Position numbers and translations under genes: made by a program. The notes beneath the pieces are model-generated. The model searched no databases. It saw nothing but the letters and a program-made list of their open reading frames with translations, and had not been told where the DNA came from. This document shows positions 1 to 5,679 of a DNA stretch of 5,679 bases, one piece after another. Every line of letters starts with the position of its first letter. The stretch's first letter is position 1. This stretch comes from an uncultured Clostridia bacterium (GTDB lineage: Bacteria > Bacillota > Clostridia > Oscillospirales > CAG-382), in the NCBI GenBank assembly GCA_905235695.1, contig CAJOMW010000078.1, forward strand, positions 586 through 6,264. Reading direction: 5' to 3'.

Positions 1-807
1 ATGTACCTCAAGGAAATAGGCAAGGTTGAGCTTCTCTCTACCGAGCAAGAGCTTGAGCTTGCGGAGAGAATGGCTCACGGCGACGAGAACGCAAAGAAGA
101 TACTCGTAGAGAGCAACCTCAGACTTGTTGTAAGCATTGCCAAGAGATACGTCGGCAGAGGTATGTTCTTCCTCGACATGATACAGGAAGGAAATCTCGG
201 TCTGATGAAGGCCGTTGAAAAATTCGACTATACTAAGGGATATAAGTTCTCAACGTACGCTACCTGGTGGATACGCCAGGCAATAACTCGTGCCATTGCC
301 GACCAGGCAAGGACTATCCGTATACCTGTACACATGGTCGAGACAATCAACAAGGTGCTCAGAGTTTCAAGACAGCTGCTCCAGGAGCTCGGACACGAGC
401 CATCCACCGAAGAGATAGCCGAGAGAATGAACATGAGCGTTGAAAAGGTAAGAGAGATAATGAAGCTCGCACAGGAGCCTGTGAGCCTCGAAACGCCTAT
501 CGGCGAAGAGGAAGACAGCCATCTCGGAGACTTTATACCCGACGACGATGCACCTGCGCCTGCGGAAGCGGCGTCATATACGCTTCTCCGCGAACAGCTC
601 AGCGAAGTGCTTCACACTCTTAATCCGCGCGAGGAACACGTTCTGAAGCTCAGATTCGGACTTGAAGACGGGCGTACCCGTACCCTGGAGGAAGTCGGCT
701 TAGTGTTCAACATCACCCGTGAGCGTATTCGTCAGATAGAGGCAAAGGCCCTCCGTAAGCTCCGTCATCCGAGCCGCTCCAAAAAGCTGAGAGATTATCT
801 TGACTGA
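1..807 (+). CDS. rpoD: Primary RNA polymerase sigma factor RpoD/SigA (5' end missing)
   Basis: Housekeeping sigma-70 factor: it binds core RNA polymerase and directs it to -10/-35 promoters. The visible 268 residues begin inside region 1.2; the Met at base 1 matches the internal Met of the family's DPVRMYLKEIG stretch, so it is not the true start and region 1.1 lies upstream of the window. Region 2 runs about residues 31-110, with the core-binding stretch around DMIQEGNLGLMKAVEKFDY and the -10 recognition and melting stretch KFSTYATWWIRQAITRAIAD. Region 3 runs about 113-190 and includes the SLETPIGEEEDSHLGDFI finger (162-179). Region 4 (about 192-268) carries the -35 helix-turn-helix, with R240, E241 and Q245 matching the DNA-contacting residues R584, E585 and Q589 of E. 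coli RpoD. The end, HPSRSKKLRDYLD, is the normal C-terminus, followed by two tandem TGA stops. Codon use leans to CTC, AAG and GAG more than in the genes downstream, as expected for high expression. An odd residue is Leu234, where relatives usually have Lys. Identity is very secure. Confidence 0.97.
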   Translation: MYLKEIGKVELLSTEQELELAERMAHGDENAKKILVESNLRLVVSIAKRYVGRGMFFLDMIQEGNLGLMKAVEKFDYTKGYKFSTYATWWIRQAITRAIADQARTIRIPVHMVETINKVLRVSRQLLQELGHEPSTEEIAERMNMSVEKVREIMKLAQEPVSLETPIGEEEDSHLGDFIPDDDAPAPAEAASYTLLREQLSEVLHTLNPREEHVLKLRFGLEDGRTRTLEEVGLVFNITRERIRQIEAKALRKLRHPSRSKKLRDYLD

Positions 808-813
808 TGAATT

Positions 814-818
814 GAGGT
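814..818 (+). promoter_or_regulatory. Ribosome binding site of mtnN, long spacer
   Basis: GAGGT is the only Shine-Dalgarno-like stretch between the rpoD stop and the ATG at 831. It leaves a spacer of 12 bases, longer than the usual 5-9. No alternative in-frame start lies nearer, and the protein's N-terminus fits its family at this ATG, so the start stands despite the spacing. Confidence 0.5.
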
Positions 819-830
819 TATTAGTATAAA

Positions 831-1517
831 ATGGCAAAAATAGGTATTATTGTCGCTCTTAATTGCGAGCTTGAAATGTATTTAAAGGATTTTGACGCAA
901 AACCTACCGACTTTGACGGTATATTCAGAGGTTATTACGCTTCCCATGAGATATATCTAACTCTTTGCGGCGTCGGTAAGGTAAATGCCGCCGTTTGCGC
1001 ACAGAGAATCTTCGATATGGCAAAGGTGGACGCAGTAATAAATTCGGGCGTTGCGGGCGGAGTGTCAAAAAATCTCGGTATATGTGACCTTGCTATCAGC
1101 GACAAGCTTACATATCACGATTTTTATCCGCTTGATCTTTTGGATAAATATGCACCCGGAATTTCTGTATTTACTGCGGACAGCTTTCTTATAAAACTTG
1201 CAAAGGACTCGGCGGATACACTTATCTCGTCCGGCGAGGATTTCAAATATGAGATAGGAACGATTGTTTCCGGCGATATGTTTGTTGAGGACGATGCATA
1301 CAAAGCAAAGCTCTCTGAAAAATTCGGCGCAGTATGCACAGAGATGGAGGGTACTGCTATTGCACATGCGGCTTTTCTCAACAAAGTGCCGTTCGTAGTT
1401 ATCAGAGCAATTTCCGATAATGCGGACAGCAAGGCAGATATGACGTTTGAGCAAATGGCGGAAATAGCCGCAAAGCGCGCCTGCTTGATCGTTGAAAAGA
1501 TGATAGAAAATTATTGA
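831..1517 (+). CDS. mtnN: 5'-methylthioadenosine/S-adenosylhomocysteine nucleosidase
   Basis: Cytosolic nucleosidase that cleaves the N-glycosidic bond of 5'-methylthioadenosine and S-adenosylhomocysteine, releasing adenine; it clears SAM by-products and feeds methionine recycling. The 228 residues match the usual family length. Seen in order: KIGIIVAL at the N-terminus with Glu13 aligned to catalytic Glu12 of E. coli; CGVGKVNAA (46-54); the NSGVAGG phosphorylase-fold motif (71-77); VSGDMF (146-151), whose Phe should stack on adenine; TEMEGTAIAHA (170-180), with Glu173 matching ribose-binding Glu174; and RAISDNAD (192-199), with Asp196 matching the catalytic acid Asp197. All three key residues are present. 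The segment after YHD (95-97) differs from the usual family sequence and is two residues shorter than in E. coli, which may alter preference for the 5' group. The gene starts 23 bases after the rpoD stop with no terminator between. A related purine nucleoside phosphorylase is less likely, because the full catalytic set of the nucleosidases is kept. Confidence 0.93.
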   Translation: MAKIGIIVALNCELEMYLKDFDAKPTDFDGIFRGYYASHEIYLTLCGVGKVNAAVCAQRIFDMAKVDAVINSGVAGGVSKNLGICDLAISDKLTYHDFYPLDLLDKYAPGISVFTADSFLIKLAKDSADTLISSGEDFKYEIGTIVSGDMFVEDDAYKAKLSEKFGAVCTEMEGTAIAHAAFLNKVPFVVIRAISDNADSKADMTFEQMAEIAAKRACLIVEKMIENY

Positions 1518-1522
1518 TATAT

Positions 1523-1531
1523 AAGGCAGGT
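1523..1531 (+). promoter_or_regulatory. Ribosome binding site of the PBP gene, long spacer
   Basis: AAGGCAGGT is the best Shine-Dalgarno match before the ATG at 1545, an imperfect copy of the consensus. The spacer is 13 bases, again long, like that of the gene before it. The codons just upstream in frame are not usual starts, and the chosen ATG gives a normal short cytoplasmic tail before the membrane anchor. Confidence 0.45.
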
Positions 1532-1544
1532 ATTTGAAAAGATT

Positions 1545-3650
1545 ATGGTCGGTGATAGATCAAATGCCGGAAAATCCGGGCTTTCTATAACAAGACTTAT
1601 AGTTATAGTCGTATTTTTCTGCGCCATATCGGCGGCGTTTGCCGTAAGACTTCTGTACCTGCAGATTCACGACAGAGATGAGCTCTCGGAGGTCATAACA
1701 GCTAATAATTTCAAGACGGCTCCGCTCCATGCGGAGCGCGGAGAGGTTTACGACAGAAACGGAAATATGCTTATTTCAAACGTCGCTTCATATAACCTTG
1801 AAATTAACAGAACCACGCTTGCTAACGGCGCCTCCGATGAGATACTCTCGTCGCTTATCGACCTTCTTGAGGAGCACAACGTAATTATTCCCGATAACTG
1901 TCCGCTGACCGAAAAATATCCGTACAGTCTTGACCAGGAGTATATATTTGACGACGATAAGCTGAGAAGCTTTGAAAAATTCATAACTCTAAGCGAAACT
2001 GATAAGTCACTGCTCACAGGAACGGATTTTTATGGCTTTCTTACGGAAAGATACGATATTCCCGAAGAGCTTATAAACACCGATAAAGGGCGAAAGATAA
2101 CCGCAATAAGATATGATATGGAAACTAATGACTTTTCCGTATCAAATCCGTATATCCTTTTGCGCGATATAGACGACGAGATAAAGACAGTCGTTTCGGA
2201 ACACGGGCACGAGCTGCACGGCATTGAGATTTCAAAGTCGTATTCAAGAAAATATGATATGGGAGCTACTCTTTGTCACGTTCTCGGCAGAGTCGGCACG
2301 ATATACGCAGAGGAAGCCGAGGAATACATAGAGCAGAAGGGCTATCCGTACAACGCCATTATCGGCAAGGACGGCGTAGAGAAGGTATTTGAGGACTATC
2401 TGCGCGGAATAGACGGGACGATCAGATACGAGATAAACGAAAACAACGAGATCGTCGGCAGTGAAGTCGTAAAAGAGCCTAAAGAAGGCTACTCGGTGAG
2501 GCTTACGATTGATGCAGAACTTCAGAAGGTCATCGAAGAATCTATAAAGCGGCAGATAGACGTTGCCGTGAAAAATTCGGTAAAAGAGAACACACTATAT
2601 GCCGGTGAGGACTGCAAATCCGGCGCCGCAGTGGTTATGGACGTAAACACAGGCGAATTGCTTGCATCGGCAAGCGTCCCGGGATACGATCTCAACGAGT
2701 TTTCGGAAATATTCAACTCACTTCGGGCTGACGAGGACAGCAGACCTCTAATAAACAGAGCTATGCAGGGCATATACCCTCCCGGCTCTACGTTTAAGAT
2801 GCTTACAGCCGCCGCCGCGCTCGACACAGGCGTTATCGAACCCGGAACGTATATATACGATAAGGGCGAATACGATAAATATGCGCCTACCTATACGCCG
2901 AGGTGCTGGCTTTACATAAACACCAAAACAACTCACGGATACGTCAATGTGTCAGATGCGATAAAGGTTTCATGCAACTACTTTTTCTATACAGTAGCCG
3001 ATGAAATGGGAATTGACACGATAGTAAAATATGCGACGGACTTCGGACTTGGCGTCAAGACCGGCATTGAGCTTCCGGAGCTTGAAGGCATTCTCGCAAG
3101 CCCTGAGTACAAGGAGTCTCGCGGATACTACTGGAGCCCCGGCGACACTCTTCAGATGGCGATAGGGCAGTCGGATAACGCTTTCACACCCATACAGCTC
3201 GCTTCTTATATGTCTACCGTTGTAAACGGCGGAAACCGCTTCAAGGCAACAATTTTCAAGTCGGCCGACCACTATTTTACCGGTACCCCCATCGTTGAAA
3301 ACGAGCCTGTTATCCTGAATAAGACGCATTTGTCCGATGAGACTGTCGAGATAATCAAAACCGGCATGAAATCCGTTGTCGATGATGATGGCGGAACGGC
3401 GAAAGCTGTATTTGCAGGGAAGTCATACGCCGGAGATATCGGCGGAAAGACAGGTACCGCACAGGTGTCAAAGGGAAGCGATACGGTGCTGTTTGTTGGC
3501 TTTGCGCCGTATGAAAACCCGAAGATAGCGGTTGCCGTAGTAATTGAAAACGGATACAGGAGCGCACGTGCCGCAAGTGTTGCGGCTGACATATTCGACT
3601 ATTATTTTGAAACGGAAGGCGCAAATGAATACAGAGCAGGCATTGATTGA
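1545..3650 (+). CDS. mrdA: Class B penicillin-binding protein, PBP2 type (peptidoglycan transpeptidase)
   Basis: Membrane-anchored D,D-transpeptidase that cross-links peptidoglycan stem peptides outside the cell; target of beta-lactams. The 701 residues show a short cytoplasmic tail, one transmembrane anchor (about 17-40), then the PBP dimerisation domain: the ERGEVYDRNGNML motif (64-76), the SKSYSRKYDMGATLCHVLGRVG stretch (230-251) and IGKDGVEKVFEDYLRGIDG (273-291). The transpeptidase domain holds all three motifs: S415-T-F-K418 (nucleophile Ser415, in PPGSTFK), S476-C-N478 and K635-T-G637. The protein ends about 64 residues after KTG and has no PASTA repeats, which argues against SpoVD or PBP2X types and for the elongation-type PBP2 (MrdA; PbpA/PbpH in Bacillus). 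The region between about 90 and 225 is acidic and rather long, making the protein larger than the 633-residue E. coli PBP2. Cys454, His464 and Cys477 cluster near the second motif. No rodA or mre genes are visible, so placement in the elongation machinery is inferred from sequence type only. The next gene overlaps the last 26 bases. Confidence 0.93.
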   Translation: MVGDRSNAGKSGLSITRLIVIVVFFCAISAAFAVRLLYLQIHDRDELSEVITANNFKTAPLHAERGEVYDRNGNMLISNVASYNLEINRTTLANGASDEILSSLIDLLEEHNVIIPDNCPLTEKYPYSLDQEYIFDDDKLRSFEKFITLSETDKSLLTGTDFYGFLTERYDIPEELINTDKGRKITAIRYDMETNDFSVSNPYILLRDIDDEIKTVVSEHGHELHGIEISKSYSRKYDMGATLCHVLGRVGTIYAEEAEEYIEQKGYPYNAIIGKDGVEKVFEDYLRGIDGTIRYEINENNEIVGSEVVKEPKEGYSVRLTIDAELQKVIEESIKRQIDVAVKNSVKENTLYAGEDCKSGAAVVMDVNTGELLASASVPGYDLNEFSEIFNSLRADEDSRPLINRAMQGIYPPGSTFKMLTAAAALDTGVIEPGTYIYDKGEYDKYAPTYTPRCWLYINTKTTHGYVNVSDAIKVSCNYFFYTVADEMGIDTIVKYATDFGLGVKTGIELPELEGILASPEYKESRGYYWSPGDTLQMAIGQSDNAFTPIQLASYMSTVVNGGNRFKATIFKSADHYFTGTPIVENEPVILNKTHLSDETVEIIKTGMKSVVDDDGGTAKAVFAGKSYAGDIGGKTGTAQVSKGSDTVLFVGFAPYENPKIAVAVVIENGYRSARAASVAADIFDYYFETEGANEYRAGID
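3614..3619 (+). promoter_or_regulatory. Ribosome binding site that sets the DUF3810 start
   Basis: GGAAGG lies five bases before the ATG at 3625, inside the 3' end of the PBP gene. It decides the start of the DUF3810 gene: the open frame continues upstream to an ATG at 3544, but that would overlap the PBP gene by more than 100 bases and add 27 residues unlike the family's N-terminus. Confidence 0.65.
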
Positions 3651-4752
3651 GAGAGGAACTCATAAAAAGCATACTTTTACAAGGGTGTTTCTTATAGCTT
3701 CTTCGATTTTGCTCGCCTATTCGGTCGCAGTCTTTGCCGCAGGAATACTCAGCGCAGACTTTGCCGAAGTATATTCCGAAGGAATTTCATCATATATACG
3801 GCGCTTTCTTGCACTTCTCACGTTTGCTCTGCCTTTCTCACTCACAGAAGCGCTTGTATTTATTTTGCCGCTTGCGGCTGCTGTTTTGCTTATACGCGCA
3901 CTTGTTATGCATTTTAAATATAAGAAAAAGGCTGTTTCACTTTATTTTGTGAGGCTTTTTACGGTCATATTGCTTCTCGCGTCGCTTTTTATAAATTCAT
4001 TCGGTATTTGCTACAAGAGATATGACCTTGCCGATAAAATGGAGCTTGACGTGAGGGATATTTCATCGGAGGACGTTTTCAGAACTGCGGCTATAATGTC
4101 CGCTTTAGCTGAGCGTGTAAGCCCGTCCGTCATATATAATTCCGACGGCTCGTCGCACATGCCGTATGACTTTCGTACAATGCATGAAAAAATCAAAGCT
4201 GGCTATGAGAAAACTCTTTATAACGTGCCGCACGTTTTCAGTGTAAAGCCTGTCGCTCTTTCGGAGCCGTGGACCTATACCCATATATCCGGCATGTATA
4301 TGCCGCTCACTGGCGAATCGAACGTAAACGTAAATTACCCGGATTTTGTAATTACCTTCAGCACTGCCCATGAAATGGCACACCAAATGGGGTACGCTTC
4401 CGAGGACGAGGCAAATTTTCTTGCGTTTCTCGCCTGCATCAATTCCGGAGACGATTATCTTGTATATTCGGCGGCGCTCAACGCCGTGGACTATTTGTTT
4501 TCCGATCTCGGCGGCATTGCGTCGGGCTTTATAATGGATAATCTCGATGTCTGTTCCAGAGGCGAGTTAGGAGCGTATTCGGCGTTCTTTGCAAAATACA
4601 GAAATTCAAAAGCTTCGGTAGTCACCTCCGAAATAAACGACAGCTATCTGAAGTCGCTTGGCGTAACCGACGGAGTACAGAATTATTCCAAGGTCAGTGA
4701 GCTTATAGTAGCTTATATGATAAAAAAATATCCGCATTTATATCAAAAATAA
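3625..4752 (+). CDS. DUF3810 family membrane protein, putative zinc metallopeptidase
   Basis: Function not established. The chosen start gives 375 residues, with a short basic N-terminus (GTHKKHTFTR) followed by hydrophobic segments at about 21-42, 61-91 (probably a hairpin or two passes) and 108-128, then a large C-terminal domain of about 245 residues. That domain has HEMAH (249-253), the HEXXH signature of zinc peptidases, followed by QMGYASEDEANFLAFLAC, where Glu262 is the likely third metal ligand, as in gluzincins. The STAHEMAHQMGY...EDEANF stretch and the C-terminal YSKVSELIVAY are typical of DUF3810. Which side of the membrane the domain faces was not determined; the number of passes is uncertain. 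The gene overlaps the PBP gene by 26 bases in another frame, so translational coupling is likely and a role in envelope or wall-protein processing is a reasonable guess. No catalytic residue appears lost. Family assignment is fairly sure; peptidase activity is inferred from the motif alone. Confidence 0.87.
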   Translation: MNTEQALIERGTHKKHTFTRVFLIASSILLAYSVAVFAAGILSADFAEVYSEGISSYIRRFLALLTFALPFSLTEALVFILPLAAAVLLIRALVMHFKYKKKAVSLYFVRLFTVILLLASLFINSFGICYKRYDLADKMELDVRDISSEDVFRTAAIMSALAERVSPSVIYNSDGSSHMPYDFRTMHEKIKAGYEKTLYNVPHVFSVKPVALSEPWTYTHISGMYMPLTGESNVNVNYPDFVITFSTAHEMAHQMGYASEDEANFLAFLACINSGDDYLVYSAALNAVDYLFSDLGGIASGFIMDNLDVCSRGELGAYSAFFAKYRNSKASVVTSEINDSYLKSLGVTDGVQNYSKVSELIVAYMIKKYPHLYQK

Positions 4753-4780
4753 ACGTTTAAATTACAGATTGGAGTAGGTT

Positions 4781-5679
4781 ATGAAAGATAAAAAAGATGT
4801 CAGCTGCCCGTCGAGGCTTGGAACGGTAGGCGGTGAGGCTGTAATAGAAGGCGTAATGATGAAGTCGAAGGATCTTGTTGCGCTTTCTGTCAGAAAGATG
4901 GACGGAACGATAGAAACAGAGGTCGAGCCGTGGAAAACTGTCAGAACAAAGCATAAGATACTCGATGCTCCGATAATACGCGGCGTTGTAAACTTTGTTG
5001 AGACGATGAAGCTCAGCATCAAGACTCTCAACCGCTCGGCAGATATGCTCGGAATAGAGGAAGAGGAGACGAAGTTTGAGAAGTGGCTGAAAGAAAAATT
5101 CGGCAAGAGCTTTGCGAGCGTTGCGGCTGTCATAGGCGGATTTCTCGGCGTATTGCTCGCTGTCGGACTGTTCTTTGTACTTCCGTCGATAATAACCGAT
5201 TTTGCCGCAAAATTCACCGATATCAGAATAGTAAAGAGCATAGTTGACGGCGCTTCAAAGATACTTATATTTATTTGTTATATAGCGCTCGTATCTCTCA
5301 TACCCGATATGCGCAGGGTATTTCAGTATCACGGCGCAGAGCATAAATCAATCTTCTGCCATGAATCGGGGCTTGAGCTGACACCCGAAAACGTAAAGAA
5401 GCAGGTACGCTTCCATCCGAGATGCGGAACGAGTTTTCTCTTTGTTATGATGTTTATAAGCATAATTGTATCGGTTGTCTATATCGACGTAAACATCTAC
5501 CTCCGCATACTGATAAAACTGCTTGTTCTTCCGCTTATAGTAGGCATTGGCTACGAATTTATCAGATATGCCGGGACACATAACAATATATTCGTCAGAA
5601 TACTCTCCGCTCCGGGACTCTGGATACAGAGACTTACCACTAAAGAGCCGGATCTTTCGCAGATAGAAGTTGCCATAGC
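4781..5679 (+). CDS. DUF1385 family membrane protein, YqhQ-like (3' end missing)
   Basis: Conserved Firmicutes membrane protein of unknown biochemical role, related to B. subtilis YqhQ and described in databases as a predicted metal-dependent enzyme. The frame stays open to the window end, giving 299 full codons; most relatives are somewhat over 300 residues, so only a short C-terminal piece is missing. The start is the ATG six bases after GGAG (4771-4774). Seen in order: GGEAVIEGVMMKS (17-29), the family's N-terminal signature; LDAPIIRGVVNFVETMKLS (61-79); hydrophobic segments at about 112-137, 158-175, 217-236 and 241-262; FQYHGAEHKSIFCHE (181-195); and FHPRCGTSF (211-219), which offers His184, His188, Cys193, His194, His212 and Cys215 as possible metal ligands. 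RYAGTHNN (262-269) and APGLWIQRLTTKEP (277-290) are also typical. In many clostridia this gene sits before prmC and prfA; whether that holds here lies past the window. It starts 28 bases after the DUF3810 stop, with no terminator between. Confidence 0.92.
   Translation, partial: MKDKKDVSCPSRLGTVGGEAVIEGVMMKSKDLVALSVRKMDGTIETEVEPWKTVRTKHKILDAPIIRGVVNFVETMKLSIKTLNRSADMLGIEEEETKFEKWLKEKFGKSFASVAAVIGGFLGVLLAVGLFFVLPSIITDFAAKFTDIRIVKSIVDGASKILIFICYIALVSLIPDMRRVFQYHGAEHKSIFCHESGLELTPENVKKQVRFHPRCGTSFLFVMMFISIIVSVVYIDVNIYLRILIKLLVLPLIVGIGYEFIRYAGTHNNIFVRILSAPGLWIQRLTTKEPDLSQIEVAI

Noticed and set aside
800..830. Promoter-like pair TTGACT (800-805) and TATAAA (825-830) before mtnN.
   Set aside because: The spacer is 19 bases, and the transcription start would fall inside the mtnN coding region after the ATG, so it could not serve this gene.
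1065..1454. Minus-strand open frame of 129 codons opposite mtnN.
   Set aside because: Cys/Arg-rich translation with no family resemblance, wholly opposite a gene with intact catalytic motifs.
1567..1579. Short hairpin CCGGA-AAA-TCCGG just after the PBP start codon.
   Set aside because: Only five base pairs, beyond the initiation site and without a T run; too weak to claim a translational control element.
1723..1738. Perfect hairpin CGCTCC-ATGC-GGAGCG inside the PBP gene.
   Set aside because: It encodes conserved family residues (LHAERGE), has no T run after it and does not lie at a gene boundary; most likely chance in coding sequence.
3544..3624. Upstream ATG at 3544 that would extend the DUF3810 protein by 27 residues.
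   Set aside because: No good ribosome binding site, a 107-base overlap with the PBP gene, and an added stretch lacking family character; the ATG at 3625 has GGAAGG five bases upstream.
3734..3952. 72-codon plus-strand frame inside the DUF3810 gene.
   Set aside because: It is an out-of-frame reading of the transmembrane coding region, with no separate ribosome binding site or recognisable product.
4762..5241. 159-codon open frame on the minus strand opposite the DUF1385 gene.
   Set aside because: The plus strand encodes a clear conserved protein here; the reverse frame gives a Ser/Thr-rich product with no recognisable motif, typical of an antisense shadow.

Overview
The window is a compact stretch of five genes, all on the + strand, with no RNA gene, mobile element, repeat array or CRISPR. 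The layout and protein types suggest a Gram-positive anaerobe of the class Clostridia, plausibly the Ruminococcus/Oscillospiraceae group. The reasons are an RpoD/SigA-type sigma factor with the Firmicutes-like sequence, a clostridial-style class B penicillin-binding protein, and the DUF3810 and DUF1385 families, both common in Firmicutes. The taxonomic call is inference from protein character; no rRNA is present.

Region by region: 1-807 is the 3' part of rpoD, whose beginning lies before the window. 831-1517 is a 5'-methylthioadenosine/S-adenosylhomocysteine nucleosidase (mtnN). 1545-3650 is a membrane-anchored class B transpeptidase of the PBP2 type with all three active-site motifs. 3625-4752 is a DUF3810 multi-pass membrane protein with an HEMAH zinc-peptidase motif; it overlaps the PBP gene by 26 bases. 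4781 to the window end is a DUF1385 (YqhQ-like) membrane protein, cut off by the window end a little before its C-terminus. The gaps are 23, 27, -26 and 28 bases. None holds a recognisable terminator or a convincing promoter, so the genes probably share one transcript at least in part. No stretch over 300 bases lacks a gene.

Functionally this joins a housekeeping part (primary sigma factor, SAM by-product recycling) to an envelope part (cell-wall transpeptidase plus two poorly characterised membrane proteins that each carry possible metal-binding residues). The tightest link is between the PBP and the DUF3810 protein, whose start codon and ribosome binding site lie inside the PBP gene.

I do not see a clearly new biological system. 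The most interesting items are the PBP/DUF3810 coupling, the two uncharacterised putative membrane metalloproteins side by side, and a rebuilt substrate-pocket loop in the nucleosidase.
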